From: Thermoanaerobacterales bacterium
GTDB taxonomy: Bacteria; Actinomycetota; Acidimicrobiia; Acidimicrobiales; JACDCH01
Reading direction: 5' to 3'
Assembly: GCA_017577565.1 (NCBI GenBank)
Contig: PKRH01000009.1
Span: forward strand, 1-45,743
DNA: 45,743 nucleotides
Shown here: in pieces, positions 17,979 through 25,597 of the stretch
Layout: each line of letters starts with the position of its first letter
Position numbering within the stretch: the first letter of the stretch is position 1
The notes under the pieces: generated by a model
What the model was told of the DNA's origin: nothing
What the model saw: the letters and a program-made list of their open reading frames with translations, nothing else
The model's database searches: none
Position numbers and translations under genes: made by a program

Positions 17979-19162
17979 CCGCGACCGTCCTCGTCGTCAA
18001 CTCCGGGTCGTCGTCGATCAAGTACCGGGTCGTCGAGCCCGCGTCGGCCACCACGCTGGCCGCGGGGATCGTCGAGCGCATCGGCGAGGACGGGTCGCGG
18101 GTCGAGCACCGCACCGACGAGGTGGCGGTCGCCCGCAAGCTCCCCGTCCCCGACCACCGGGAGGGGATGCAGCTGGCGCTCGCCATGTTCGACGAGGTCG
18201 GCCCGCCGCTGGACGAGCTGGGCATCGTGGCCGTCGGCCACCGGGTGGTCATGGGCGGCCGGTACTACGACGGTCCCACCGTCATCGACGACGACGTCAT
18301 CGCCACCGTCGAGCGGCTCGCGCCGCTCGCCCCGCTGCACAACCCGCCCAACCTGGTGGCGATCCGCATCGGGCGGGAGCTGCTGCCCGACGTGCCCCAC
18401 GTCGCCGTCTTCGACACCGCCTTCTTCCGCGACCTGCCGGACGCCGCGGCCACCTACGCGCTCGACCTCGAGGTCGCCGAGCGCCACCGCATCCGCCGCT
18501 ACGGGTTCCACGGCACCTCGCACCAGTACGTGTCGGCGACCGCGGCCGAGGTCCTGGGCCGCGACCTCGCCGAGCTCCGCCAGATCGTGCTGCACCTCGG
18601 CAACGGCGCCTCGGCCTCGGCCATCGTCGGCGGCCGGCCCGTCGACACGTCGATGGGCATGACCCCGCTGGAGGGGCTGGTCATGGGCACCCGGACCGGC
18701 GACATCGACCCGGCGATCGCCTTCCACCTCGCCCGCACGGCGGGCATGACGGTCGACGAGATCGACCACCTGTTCAACCACCGCTCCGGCCTGCGGGGCC
18801 TGGCCGGCCACAACGACATGCGCGAGGTCCACCGGCGGATCGCCGCGGGCGACCGCAACGCCCGCCTCGCCCTCGACGTCTACGTCCACCGCCTGCGCAA
18901 GTACATCGGCGCCTACACGGCGATCATGGGCGGGCTCGACGTCCTGGTGTTCACCGCCGGCGTCGGCGAGAACGACCCGGTCGTCCGGGCCGAGGCCACC
19001 GCCGGGCTCGACCACCTGGGCATCACCGTCGACCCGGAGCGCAACGCCGCGCCCGTCGGCGGCGCCCGGGTCATCTCCCCCGACGGCGCAGCGGTGACGG
19101 TCATGGTCGTGCCCACCGACGAGGAGCTGGCCATCGCCCGCCAGGCGATCGCCGTCGTCTGA
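17975..19162 (+). CDS. ackA: Acetate kinase
   Basis: 395 residues. Transfers phosphate between acetyl phosphate and ADP, completing the acetate/ATP pathway with Pta. Signatures: VLVVNSGSSSIKY, HRVVMGGRYYDG, LHNPPN, GFHGTSHQYV, LHLGNGASASAI, GLVMGTRTGDIDP, FTAGVGENDP. The GTG start overlaps the pta stop by four bases (GTGA), so translation is probably coupled and the two are one operon. Confidence 0.97.
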   Translation: MTATVLVVNSGSSSIKYRVVEPASATTLAAGIVERIGEDGSRVEHRTDEVAVARKLPVPDHREGMQLALAMFDEVGPPLDELGIVAVGHRVVMGGRYYDGPTVIDDDVIATVERLAPLAPLHNPPNLVAIRIGRELLPDVPHVAVFDTAFFRDLPDAAATYALDLEVAERHRIRRYGFHGTSHQYVSATAAEVLGRDLAELRQIVLHLGNGASASAIVGGRPVDTSMGMTPLEGLVMGTRTGDIDPAIAFHLARTAGMTVDEIDHLFNHRSGLRGLAGHNDMREVHRRIAAGDRNARLALDVYVHRLRKYIGAYTAIMGGLDVLVFTAGVGENDPVVRAEATAGLDHLGITVDPERNAAPVGGARVISPDGAAVTVMVVPTDEELAIARQAIAVV

Positions 19163-19183
19163 GGCCGGCCCGGCGCGCCGGCC
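19163..19183 (+). terminator. Hairpin after ackA
   Basis: GGCCGGC, seven-base loop, GCCGGCC directly after the ackA stop codon. No T tract, typical of GC-rich actinobacteria. Separates the operon from the aldehyde dehydrogenase. Confidence 0.45.
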
Positions 19184-19221
19184 GGGGTAGAGCCGGCCGG
19201 GCCGCCGGGTAGCCAGGGACC

Positions 19222-20637
19222 ATGACCTTCGCGACGGTGAACCCGGCCACGGGCGAGGTGGTCCGCACCTACGAGGCCCACACCCCCGAGGAGGTGGACG
19301 AGGCCGTCGGGCGGGTGAGCGAGGCCTTCGCCCGCTACCGCACGACGGGCCTCGACGAGCGGGCCGGGTGGTGCCGGCGGGCCGCGGACGTGCTCGAGCG
19401 GGACCGCGACGAGATCGCCCTGCTGATGACGCTCGAGATGGGCAAGACGCTGGCGGCCGCGGCGGCCGAGGTCGACAAGTGCGCCCGGGCCTTCCGCTTC
19501 TACGCCGAGCACGCCCCGGCCTTCCTGGCCGACGAGCACGCGGACGCCGCCGCGGTCGGCGCCGCCCGGGCCTTCGTGCGCTACCAGCCGCTGGGCCCGG
19601 TCCTGGCGGTCATGCCCTGGAACTTCCCCCTCTGGCAGGTCGTGCGGTTCGCGGCGCCCGCGCTCATGGCCGGCAACACCGCGCTCCTGAAGCACGCGTC
19701 GAACGTCCCCGGCACCGCCCTGCGCATCGAGCAGGTGGTCCGGGAGGCCGGCTTCCCCGACGACGTGCTCCGGACGCTGCTCGTCGAGTCGTCCCGCGTC
19801 GAGCCCGTGCTCCGGGACCCGCGGGTGCGAGCGGCGACGCTGACCGGCAGCGAGGCCGCCGGCCGGGCGGTCGCCGCCGTGGCCGGCGACGAGGTCAAGC
19901 CGACCGTCCTGGAGCTGGGCGGCAGCGACCCGTTCATCGTGACCCCGTCGGCCGACCTCGCCGCCGCGGCCCGGGTCGCGGCCGTCGCCCGGTGCCAGAA
20001 CAACGGCCAGAGCTGCATCGCCGCCAAGCGGTTCATCGTGCTCGACCCGGTGGCCGACGAGTTCGAGGCCCGCTTAGTCGAGGAGATGCGCCGCCTCCGG
20101 GTCGGCGACCCGTCGGACCCCGGCACCGACGTCGGCCCGCTCGCCACCTCGCAGGGACGGGACGACGTCGAGGAGCTCGTCGCCGACGCCGTCGCCAAGG
20201 GCGCGACCGTGCTCTGCGGCGGCGAGCGGCCCGACGGCCCGGGCTGGTACTACCCGCCCACCGTGGTCACGGGCGTGACCGAGGACGTGCGCATGTTCCA
20301 CGAGGAGGTCTTCGGGCCGGTCGCAGCGCTGCACCGGGTGCCGGACGTCGATGCCGCGCTGGAGCTGGCCAACGCCACCGCCTTCGGCCTGGGCTCGAAC
20401 GTCTGGACCCGCGACCCAGCCGAGCAGGAGCGGTTCGTCCGCGACCTCGAGGCCGGCACGGTGACGGTCAACGGCATGACGACCTCCTACCCGGAGCTGC
20501 CCTTCGGCGGCGTCAAGCGCTCGGGCTACGGGCGCGAGCTGGCCGCCCACGGCATCCGGGCGTTCTGCAACGTCAAGACCGTCTGGGTCGGGGCCGGCGA
20601 CGGCGACGGCGGCGCGACGACGGCGACCAGCGAGTAG
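19222..20637 (+). CDS. NAD(P)+-dependent succinate-semialdehyde dehydrogenase-type aldehyde dehydrogenase
   Basis: 471 residues of the ALDH superfamily. Seen: MPWNFPLWQVVRFAAPAL (Asn of the oxyanion hole), TLTGSEAAGRAVA, ELGGSDPFIV (general base Glu), CQNNGQSCIAAKRF with the catalytic Cys, and EEVFGPVAALHRV. The short N-terminus and NNGQSC motif resemble GabD1-type succinate-semialdehyde dehydrogenases; substrate is inferred. ATG at 19222 with TAGCCA 6 bases upstream. Codon 285 is TTA (20074-20076), a rare leucine codon in such GC-rich genomes. Confidence 0.9.
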   Translation: MTFATVNPATGEVVRTYEAHTPEEVDEAVGRVSEAFARYRTTGLDERAGWCRRAADVLERDRDEIALLMTLEMGKTLAAAAAEVDKCARAFRFYAEHAPAFLADEHADAAAVGAARAFVRYQPLGPVLAVMPWNFPLWQVVRFAAPALMAGNTALLKHASNVPGTALRIEQVVREAGFPDDVLRTLLVESSRVEPVLRDPRVRAATLTGSEAAGRAVAAVAGDEVKPTVLELGGSDPFIVTPSADLAAAARVAAVARCQNNGQSCIAAKRFIVLDPVADEFEARLVEEMRRLRVGDPSDPGTDVGPLATSQGRDDVEELVADAVAKGATVLCGGERPDGPGWYYPPTVVTGVTEDVRMFHEEVFGPVAALHRVPDVDAALELANATAFGLGSNVWTRDPAEQERFVRDLEAGTVTVNGMTTSYPELPFGGVKRSGYGRELAAHGIRAFCNVKTVWVGAGDGDGGATTATSE

Positions 20638-20655
20638 GCGCCGGTCCGGGCGTTT

Positions 20656-20672
20656 CGCACCCCCCGTGCGGG
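20656..20672 (+). terminator. 17-base hairpin, copy 1
   Basis: CGCACCCCCCGTGCGGG, which can fold as a CGCAC/GTGCG hairpin, begins 19 bases after the aldehyde dehydrogenase stop. An identical copy lies after Ku at 22493-22509. Confidence 0.45.
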
Positions 20673-20718
20673 GAAGCACGCGGCCCGACCCGAACGCGCA
20701 CCCCCGAGGGGGACGACC

Positions 20719-21402
20719 ATGGCTGTACCTGCAGGACCTGCGCCCGACGACCCCGGCGCGAGCGCGCCGAACACCGAGCGCACCGGCGCGCCGCCGGCCG
20801 GCGACACCGGGATCCCCGAGGTGTCGGAGGCGGCGGCCGACCAGGGCCTCCCGACCCCCGACGCCCTCGTCGACGCCGTCCGGAGCATCGAGGCCAACGA
20901 GGCCCTCGACGCCCCCGCGGCCACGCTCGAGGCCATCGCCACCACGGTGGCGCCCGAGGGCCCGGTGCACGACGCCCTGCTCGGCACCTGGATGGGGCAC
21001 GCCCTGCACCCGGTGCTGACCGACCTGCCGATCGGCATGTGGACGAGCGCCGCCGTCCTCGACCTCGTCGGTGGCCGCCGGTCCCGGCCGGCGGCGAAGC
21101 GGCTCGTGGGCGCGGGCATCCTGACCGCCCTGCCGACCGCGGCGACCGGCCTGGCCGAGTGGCTGCACGTCGACCGGGAGTCGCGGCGCGTGGGCGTCGT
21201 CCACGCCGGCTCGAACTCCGTCGGCCTCGTCTTCTACGTCCTGTCGTACCTGGCGCGCCGGAAGGGCCACCACCTGCGCGGCGCCGCGCTCGGCCTCCTC
21301 GGCGGGCTCGCGGCCACCGCCGGCGGCTACCTGGGCGGTCACCTGGCGATCGCCCGCAAGGAGGGCACCCGGGACGACCGCTTCGCCGAGGCCGCCGGCT
21401 GA
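20719..21402 (+). CDS. DUF2231-family membrane protein
   Basis: 227 residues. First 85 residues are Pro/Ala/Asp-rich and probably disordered; then GHALHPVLTDLPIGMWTSA, the DUF2231 signature with its two conserved histidine-proline turns, followed by four hydrophobic segments (to LGGLAATAGGYLGGHLAIA). DUF2231 proteins are four-helix membrane proteins, some associated with redox partners, but the function is not established. ATG at 20719 has GGGGG about 7 bases upstream. Sits between the dehydrogenase and Ku. Confidence 0.82.
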   Translation: MAVPAGPAPDDPGASAPNTERTGAPPAGDTGIPEVSEAAADQGLPTPDALVDAVRSIEANEALDAPAATLEAIATTVAPEGPVHDALLGTWMGHALHPVLTDLPIGMWTSAAVLDLVGGRRSRPAAKRLVGAGILTALPTAATGLAEWLHVDRESRRVGVVHAGSNSVGLVFYVLSYLARRKGHHLRGAALGLLGGLAATAGGYLGGHLAIARKEGTRDDRFAEAAG

Positions 21403-21417
21403 GGCACCGCCGCCCCC

Positions 21418-21452
21418 GCGCCCCCGCCCCGGCCCCCGGTCGGGGCGGGCGC
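21418..21452 (+). terminator. GC-rich hairpin after DUF2231 gene
   Basis: GCGCC and CGCCCCG arms pair with CGGGGCG and GGCGC across a short C-rich loop, 16 bases after the stop. No T tract. Confidence 0.4.
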
Positions 21453-21525
21453 GCGTACCACACCGGCCACGGGAAGTCGCGGATCCCCACGTATACGGGT
21501 CGCCTGCGGCGGGGACACGTGCACC

Positions 21526-22470
21526 ATGCCCCGCGCGATCTGGACCGGCGCCCTCAGCTTCGGGCTGGTGAACGTGCCGGTGAAGCTCTTCTCCGCCGTC
21601 GAGGAGAAGGGCGTCCGCTTCCACCAGCTGCAGCGGGACACCGGCAAGCGGGTGCGCAACAAGCGGGTCGTCGAGGGCACGGACCGCGAGGTCGACTACG
21701 ACGACGTCGTCAAGGGCTACGAGGTCGACGACGGCACCTACGTCGTGCTCACGCCCGAGGAGCTCGAGGCCGTCGAGCCCGACCGCTCCCGCACGATCGA
21801 GCTGGAGGACTTCGTCGACCTCGACGCGGTCGACCCCGTGTACTTCGACCGGACCTACTACCTCGTCCCGGCGAACGAGGAGGCCGCGAAGCCCTACGCG
21901 CTGATGCACGCGGCCATGCGCTCGGCCAACCACGCCGGCATCGCCCGGTTCGTGATGCGCGACAAGGAGTACCTGGCCGCCGTGCGGCCTCTCGACGAGG
22001 TGCTCGCCGTCGAGACCATGCACTTCGCCGACGAGGTCCGCGACCCGGCCGACATCGACGAGGTCGCGGCGCTCGACGGCGCCGGCCGGCCGTCGGCCCG
22101 GGAGCGGAAGATGGCCGAGCAGCTCATCGACATGCTCGCCGCCGACTGGGAGCCCGACCGCTACCGGGACTCCTACCGCGAGCGCGTCCTCGAGCTGGTC
22201 GAGGCCAAGGCCGCCGGCGAGGAGATCGTCACCGAGGAGCCGGCCGAGCGCCCCGCGGTCGTCGACCTCATGGCCGCGCTCGAGGCCAGCCTCGAGGAGG
22301 GCCGGGGTCGCCGGCGCGGCGGGCGCCGGGCGCGGCGGGCGCGGTCCCGCGACGCCGGGTCCGACCGGTCGCGGGAGGAGCTGTACGAGGAGGCCCAGCG
22401 CCGCGGCATCGACGGCCGGTCGAAGATGTCCAAGGAGGAGCTCGCCGAGGCCCTCGAGGAGGTGTCCTAG
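21526..22470 (+). CDS. ku: Ku DNA end-binding protein with C-terminal SAP-like extension
   Basis: 314 residues. Begins MPRAIWTGALSFGLVNVPVKL, the invariant bacterial Ku start, and carries the Ku beta-barrel through about residue 245. It binds double-strand DNA ends as a homodimer and recruits the NHEJ ligase. After an Arg/Gly-rich linker (GRRRGGRRARRARSR) the last 33 residues (REELYEEAQRRGIDGRSKM then SKEELAEALEE) form a SAP/Rho-N-like helix-extended-helix, a DNA-binding motif seen in some actinobacterial Ku proteins. No ligD or polymerase is in the window. No Shine-Dalgarno sequence: a -10-like TATACG is near 21492, 30 bases upstream. Confidence 0.95.
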   Translation: MPRAIWTGALSFGLVNVPVKLFSAVEEKGVRFHQLQRDTGKRVRNKRVVEGTDREVDYDDVVKGYEVDDGTYVVLTPEELEAVEPDRSRTIELEDFVDLDAVDPVYFDRTYYLVPANEEAAKPYALMHAAMRSANHAGIARFVMRDKEYLAAVRPLDEVLAVETMHFADEVRDPADIDEVAALDGAGRPSARERKMAEQLIDMLAADWEPDRYRDSYRERVLELVEAKAAGEEIVTEEPAERPAVVDLMAALEASLEEGRGRRRGGRRARRARSRDAGSDRSREELYEEAQRRGIDGRSKMSKEELAEALEEVS

Positions 22471-22492
22471 CGGTGCTCACGGTGCACGACCG

Positions 22493-22509
22493 CGCACCCC
22501 CCGTGCGGG
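22493..22509 (+). terminator. 17-base hairpin, copy 2
   Basis: CGCACCCCCCGTGCGGG, identical to 20656-20672, beginning 23 bases after the Ku stop. Probable Ku terminator. Confidence 0.45.
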
Positions 22510-22586
22510 ACGACCCTCGCCCGTGCACAGCCCGGCACTACCTGTGGCGACGACCTGGGGATGGTGCTATAGCTAGGGCTGGCTCG

Positions 22587-22664
22587 ATGGACTGCGTCCG
22601 GGTCTGCGTCGCGTTCCCTCCCCCGGCAGGCGGCGCAGGCCCGGCGCACGATCCGAACCACTGA
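22587..22664 (+). CDS. Possible leaderless small ORF (25 residues)
   Basis: ATG at 22587 preceded by TAGGGC (22574-22579) with exactly 7 bases between, the same geometry as the leaderless genes here. Codons to the TGA at 22662-22664 mostly end in G or C. The product begins MDCVRVCV and is then Pro/Gly/Ala-rich. It lies 112 bases upstream of the membrane-protein gene and could be a leader peptide. Too short to be sure. Confidence 0.3.
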   Translation: MDCVRVCVAFPPPAGGAGPAHDPNH

Positions 22665-22716
22665 GCGGACGGCGGTGCCGGGCGCATGGCCTCACGCGCC
22701 CGACCGGCGCCCGCCG

Positions 22717-22764
22717 CTTCTCCCCCACAACCGAAGCTTCTCCCCGACCCTTCACCTCTCCCCC
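22717..22764 (+). repeat. Three phased CTTCTCCCC-type repeats
   Basis: CTTCTCCCC at 22717-22725 and 22737-22745, and CCTCTCCCC at 22756-22764: spacing 20 and 19 bases, about two helical turns. They end just before a GGTGAGG and the ATG at 22777. Opposite strand has four G tracts. Confidence 0.45.
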
Positions 22765-22776
22765 GGTGAGGCACCC

Positions 22777-23256
22777 ATGGCACAGTTCGACTTGCTCGTC
22801 CGGGTGGCCGAACGCCGGCACCATCCGCGCCGCGCCCCCCGGAGCCGCATGTCCCCGATCCGCCCCCTCCTCGGCCGCAGCCCCGGCGGCACCCCGAACG
22901 GACGAGCAACCCACCGGCCCCCGTCACCGCCCGCCGGCGCCGACGACACCGAGCCGCTCCGGCGGGACGGCGACGCGACGGCCGTCGCGGGGATCGGGGC
23001 GCTCGAGACCACCGAGGCCGTCGATGCCGTCGGCGGCGACGTCCCGACCGGCACCGAGGTCGGCGCGACCGAGCCGGTCCCCCGGCGGCGGACCCTCTCC
23101 CCCCTGAACCCGCCGATCGTCGCCCTGGCGACGACGGTCCTCTTCCTGCTCGGGCTGCTCGCCTACGTCGTGCTCAACCCCGACTCGCCGGCGCCGGCCG
23201 CGGACGACCGGCCGGCGCTCACCGAGGTGGCGCCCATCGGCCTGAACGGCGACTGA
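22777..23256 (+). CDS. Hypothetical single-pass membrane protein
   Basis: 159 residues, not recognised. The N-terminal 110 residues are Arg/Pro-rich then Asp/Thr/Gly-rich and probably disordered in the cytoplasm; one transmembrane helix follows (PPIVALATTVLFLLGLLAY) and a short Pro/Ala/Asp-rich outer tail ends the protein. ATG at 22777 is chosen because GGTGAGG (22765-22771) is 5 bases upstream; an in-frame ATG at 22849 is the alternative. The basic N-terminus and a positive-inside rule favour N-in topology. Confidence 0.55.
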   Translation: MAQFDLLVRVAERRHHPRRAPRSRMSPIRPLLGRSPGGTPNGRATHRPPSPPAGADDTEPLRRDGDATAVAGIGALETTEAVDAVGGDVPTGTEVGATEPVPRRRTLSPLNPPIVALATTVLFLLGLLAYVVLNPDSPAPAADDRPALTEVAPIGLNGD

Positions 23257-23287
23257 CCCGGCCGGGTCCCGACCCGGGCCGGCCCGG

Positions 23288-23809
23288 TCAGCCGCCGACG
23301 CGACGGCGCTCGAGCAGGCCCCGGACGTACTTGGCCTGGCCGGCGTGCTGGATGTCGTCGTCCGCGATGCTGACGAGGCGCACGCCCAGGGTCACGGGCG
23401 GGTCCCACCGCCGGTCGACGACGCGGTCGAGGTCGGCGGGCCGCAGGCGGCGCAGGAGGTCGTCGGTGCGGGCGGCGACCGCCGCGTAGTACTCGGCCAG
23501 CACCTCGGGGCCCTCGGGCCGGATCGCCGCCACCTCCTCGGGCCCGTGGCCGAAGCCGGTGTTCTGCGGGTCGGGATCCACGCCGAAGCGGCGGGCCCAG
23601 TCCCCCGACTCCCAGATCTGCGGCTGGTCGAGCAGCTCGGCCACGTGGTGGTCCTGCACCCGGGTGAGGTGCCAGACGATCCAGCCGATCGGGTTGCAGC
23701 CCGGCTCGGGCGTCGCCGTCAGCTCCTCGACGGTGAGGCCGTCGACGGCCTGGTGGACGTGCTCGGGGATGCGGCCGTACAGCTCGAGCAGCAGGTCGTG
23801 GATCTCCAT
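23288..23809 (-). CDS. DinB-like/DUF664 putative metal-dependent protein
   Basis: 173 residues, a four-helix bundle of the DinB/DUF664/mycothiol-dependent isomerase superfamily. Candidate metal-binding histidines lie in WHLTRVQDHH and in DDIQHAGQAKYVRG. In actinomycetes relatives use mycothiol or bacillithiol as cofactor, but this cannot be told here. The ATG at 23809 has GGGAGG four bases upstream, a clear Shine-Dalgarno; a longer frame to 23881 lacks one. Convergent with the gene at 22777. Confidence 0.82.
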   Translation of the reverse strand: MEIHDLLLELYGRIPEHVHQAVDGLTVEELTATPEPGCNPIGWIVWHLTRVQDHHVAELLDQPQIWESGDWARRFGVDPDPQNTGFGHGPEEVAAIRPEGPEVLAEYYAAVAARTDDLLRRLRPADLDRVVDRRWDPPVTLGVRLVSIADDDIQHAGQAKYVRGLLERRRVGG

Positions 23810-23928
23810 GGCGCCTCCCGGCGGTCGGCGGTGCCCGCCCCGGGGAGCCTGCCACCTCGGAGGCTCGAAGGCGCGGTGCATTCCGCGAGCGGCCCGGGCG
23901 CCGGCCGGCCTGCGATACTCGCCGGACC

Positions 23929-24771
23929 ATGCGCTTCGGCATCCACCTCCCCCAGTACGGGCGGGTCGCGGGCCCCGACGCGATCGCCCGGGCGGCCCGG
24001 CACGCCGAGGAGCTCGGCTTCGACGACGTCTGGGTCAGCGACCACGTCGTCCACCCCGCCGACCAGGGATACCCGTCGCCGTACCTCTACGACCCGCTGC
24101 TCACCCTGACGTGGGCGGCCGCGGCCACCACCCGGGTCGGTCTCGGCACGAGCGTCCTCGTCGCCAGCCAGTACCACCCGCTGTGGCTGGCCAACGCGAC
24201 CGCGTCCCTCGACGCCCTGAGCGGCGGGCGGCTGACCCTCGGCGTCGGCGTCGGCTGGAGCGCTGCCGAGTTCGCCGCCCTGGGCCAGGACTTCCGCACC
24301 CGGGGTCGGCGCACCGACGAGATCCTGGAGATCCTCCGGATCTGCTGGACCACCGACCCCAGCAGCTTCCACGGCGAGCACTACGCGTTCGACGACATGC
24401 GGGTGCTGCCCAAGCCCGCGCACCCGATCGACGTCTGGATCGGGGGCGGCAGCGAGCCCGCCTACCGGCGGGCGAAGCGGGCGGGGGCGACCGGCTTCCA
24501 GCTCATCGGCCTGAAGCCGGACACCGTCCGCGAGCCGATCGCCCGCCTGCGCCGCGACCACCCCGACCCGGCCACGTTCACCATCTCGCTGCGCACGGGG
24601 TGGGACCCGCAGGGCATGGATCCCGACGAGATCGCCCGCGAGCGCGAGGGCTTCGAGGCCGCCGGGGTCCAGCACGTGGTCGCCGCGCCGTGGCGCACCG
24701 ACCTGGACTCGTGGCTGCGGTCGATGGACCTGCTGGCCGGCATCCTCGGCCTCGAGGGCGCACCGGCCTGA
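23929..24771 (+). CDS. LLM-class (luciferase-like) flavin/F420-dependent oxidoreductase
   Basis: 280 residues with a TIM-barrel luciferase-like fold: MRFGIHLPQYGRVAGPD, ELGFDDVWVSDHV, SLDALSGGRLTLGVGVGWS and PIDVWIGGGSEPA are family signatures. The actinobacterial subgroup (TIGR03619-like) typically uses F420 for hydride transfer, inferred here from the family only. TACTCG lies 7 bases before the ATG at 23929. Substrate unknown. Confidence 0.9.
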   Translation: MRFGIHLPQYGRVAGPDAIARAARHAEELGFDDVWVSDHVVHPADQGYPSPYLYDPLLTLTWAAAATTRVGLGTSVLVASQYHPLWLANATASLDALSGGRLTLGVGVGWSAAEFAALGQDFRTRGRRTDEILEILRICWTTDPSSFHGEHYAFDDMRVLPKPAHPIDVWIGGGSEPAYRRAKRAGATGFQLIGLKPDTVREPIARLRRDHPDPATFTISLRTGWDPQGMDPDEIAREREGFEAAGVQHVVAAPWRTDLDSWLRSMDLLAGILGLEGAPA

Positions 24772-24779
24772 CCGCCGGC

Positions 24780-24812
24780 CCGGGGCCCGCGCCACCGGCT
24801 GCCGGGCCCCGG
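24780..24812. terminator. Strong hairpin between convergent genes
   Basis: CCGGGGCCCG at 24780-24789 pairs perfectly with CGGGCCCCGG at 24803-24812, in the gap between the LLM oxidoreductase and the convergent hydrolase. Probable bidirectional terminator without a T tract. Confidence 0.5.
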
Positions 24813-24825
24813 CGTGCCGGGAGCG

Positions 24826-25539
24826 TCAGCGCTGGTCCGGCGGGCCGTCCAGCCACCAGCGCACGGCGGCGTCGGAGACCTCGGGCGGCACCGTGTGGCC
24901 GCCGTCGAACTCGCGCATCTCGACCGTGTAGCCCGCCTCCCGGAGGGTGGGCACGAACGCCCGGCTGCAAGCGTCGATGGGCAGGATCGGGTCGGCGGTC
25001 CCGTGCGACACGAACACCCGCGGCCGCCCGACCGGGGACGGCACGACGAGGAAGCCCGGCGAGAACGCCAGCACGGCCGAGAACACATCGCCGTTGGACA
25101 GCCCGACCGACAGCGCGTACGACGCGCCGTCGGACACGCCGCCGATCGCCAGGCGATCGGTGTCGACGTCGAGGTCGAGGTCGTCGACCACCGCGTCGAG
25201 CACGGCGTCGAGGAAGGCGACGTCCGGCCCGAAGCGCCCCTCGGCGAGCAGGTCCCAGGTCGACGGGTGGCGGGAGTCGGGGGCGACGACGACCACGCCG
25301 TGGCGGTCGACCGCGGCCAGGACCGCCCGCAGGTGGGCCCGCCCGCTGCCGGTGGCCCCGTGGAGGAAGACGAGCAGCGGGGCGCCGGGACCGGCGGTGG
25401 CGGGCACGTAGACGAGCCCGTCGCGGCCGTCGGCCCCGAGGCCGAGCGGCTCGTCCCGCTCCACGCCCGCGAGGGCGCCCGAGGGCGACGCCGGGCGGCG
25501 CCGGAAGCGGAGGCGGGCGTCGAGCAGGTCCCCGGCCAT
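24826..25539 (-). CDS. Alpha/beta-hydrolase, esterase/PHB-depolymerase type
   Basis: 237 residues. The core shows the alpha/beta-hydrolase order: LLVFLHGATGSGR (oxyanion hole), GGVSDGASYAL with nucleophile Ser in GxSxG, DPILPI with the acid Asp, and FDGGHTVP with the catalytic His. There is no signal peptide, so it is likely cytosolic. Carboxyl-ester hydrolase activity is inferred from the fold and from similarity to the LpqC/polyhydroxybutyrate depolymerase group. ATG at 25539 is chosen over an upstream ATG at 25557 because the core begins close by. Confidence 0.85.
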   Translation of the reverse strand: MAGDLLDARLRFRRRPASPSGALAGVERDEPLGLGADGRDGLVYVPATAGPGAPLLVFLHGATGSGRAHLRAVLAAVDRHGVVVVAPDSRHPSTWDLLAEGRFGPDVAFLDAVLDAVVDDLDLDVDTDRLAIGGVSDGASYALSVGLSNGDVFSAVLAFSPGFLVVPSPVGRPRVFVSHGTADPILPIDACSRAFVPTLREAGYTVEMREFDGGHTVPPEVSDAAVRWWLDGPPDQR

Positions 25540-25597
25540 GGGCCCGCACGATGCCACACGCGCCGCGGGGTGGGCGCGCCGCCCGGCGACGCTCCCG

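Larger units (their letters stand above)
22471..22776. other. 306-base spacer with hairpin, possible sORF and phased repeats
   Basis: No full-length gene. It holds the hairpin at 22493-22509, a possible leaderless 25-codon ORF at 22587-22664, and three pyrimidine repeats at 22717-22764 close to the next start codon. The middle part (22510-22570) shows nothing recognisable. Confidence 0.5.

Noticed and set aside
19368..22664. Very long Arg/Gly/Pro/Ala-rich open frames of about 1000 codons opposite or across genes
   Set aside because: They lie in other frames of real genes; long stop-free shadows are expected at this GC content and they carry no domains.
22471..22776. A riboswitch in the spacer before the membrane-protein gene
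   Set aside because: I could not match the conserved blocks of any class I know, and no covarying helix is obvious.
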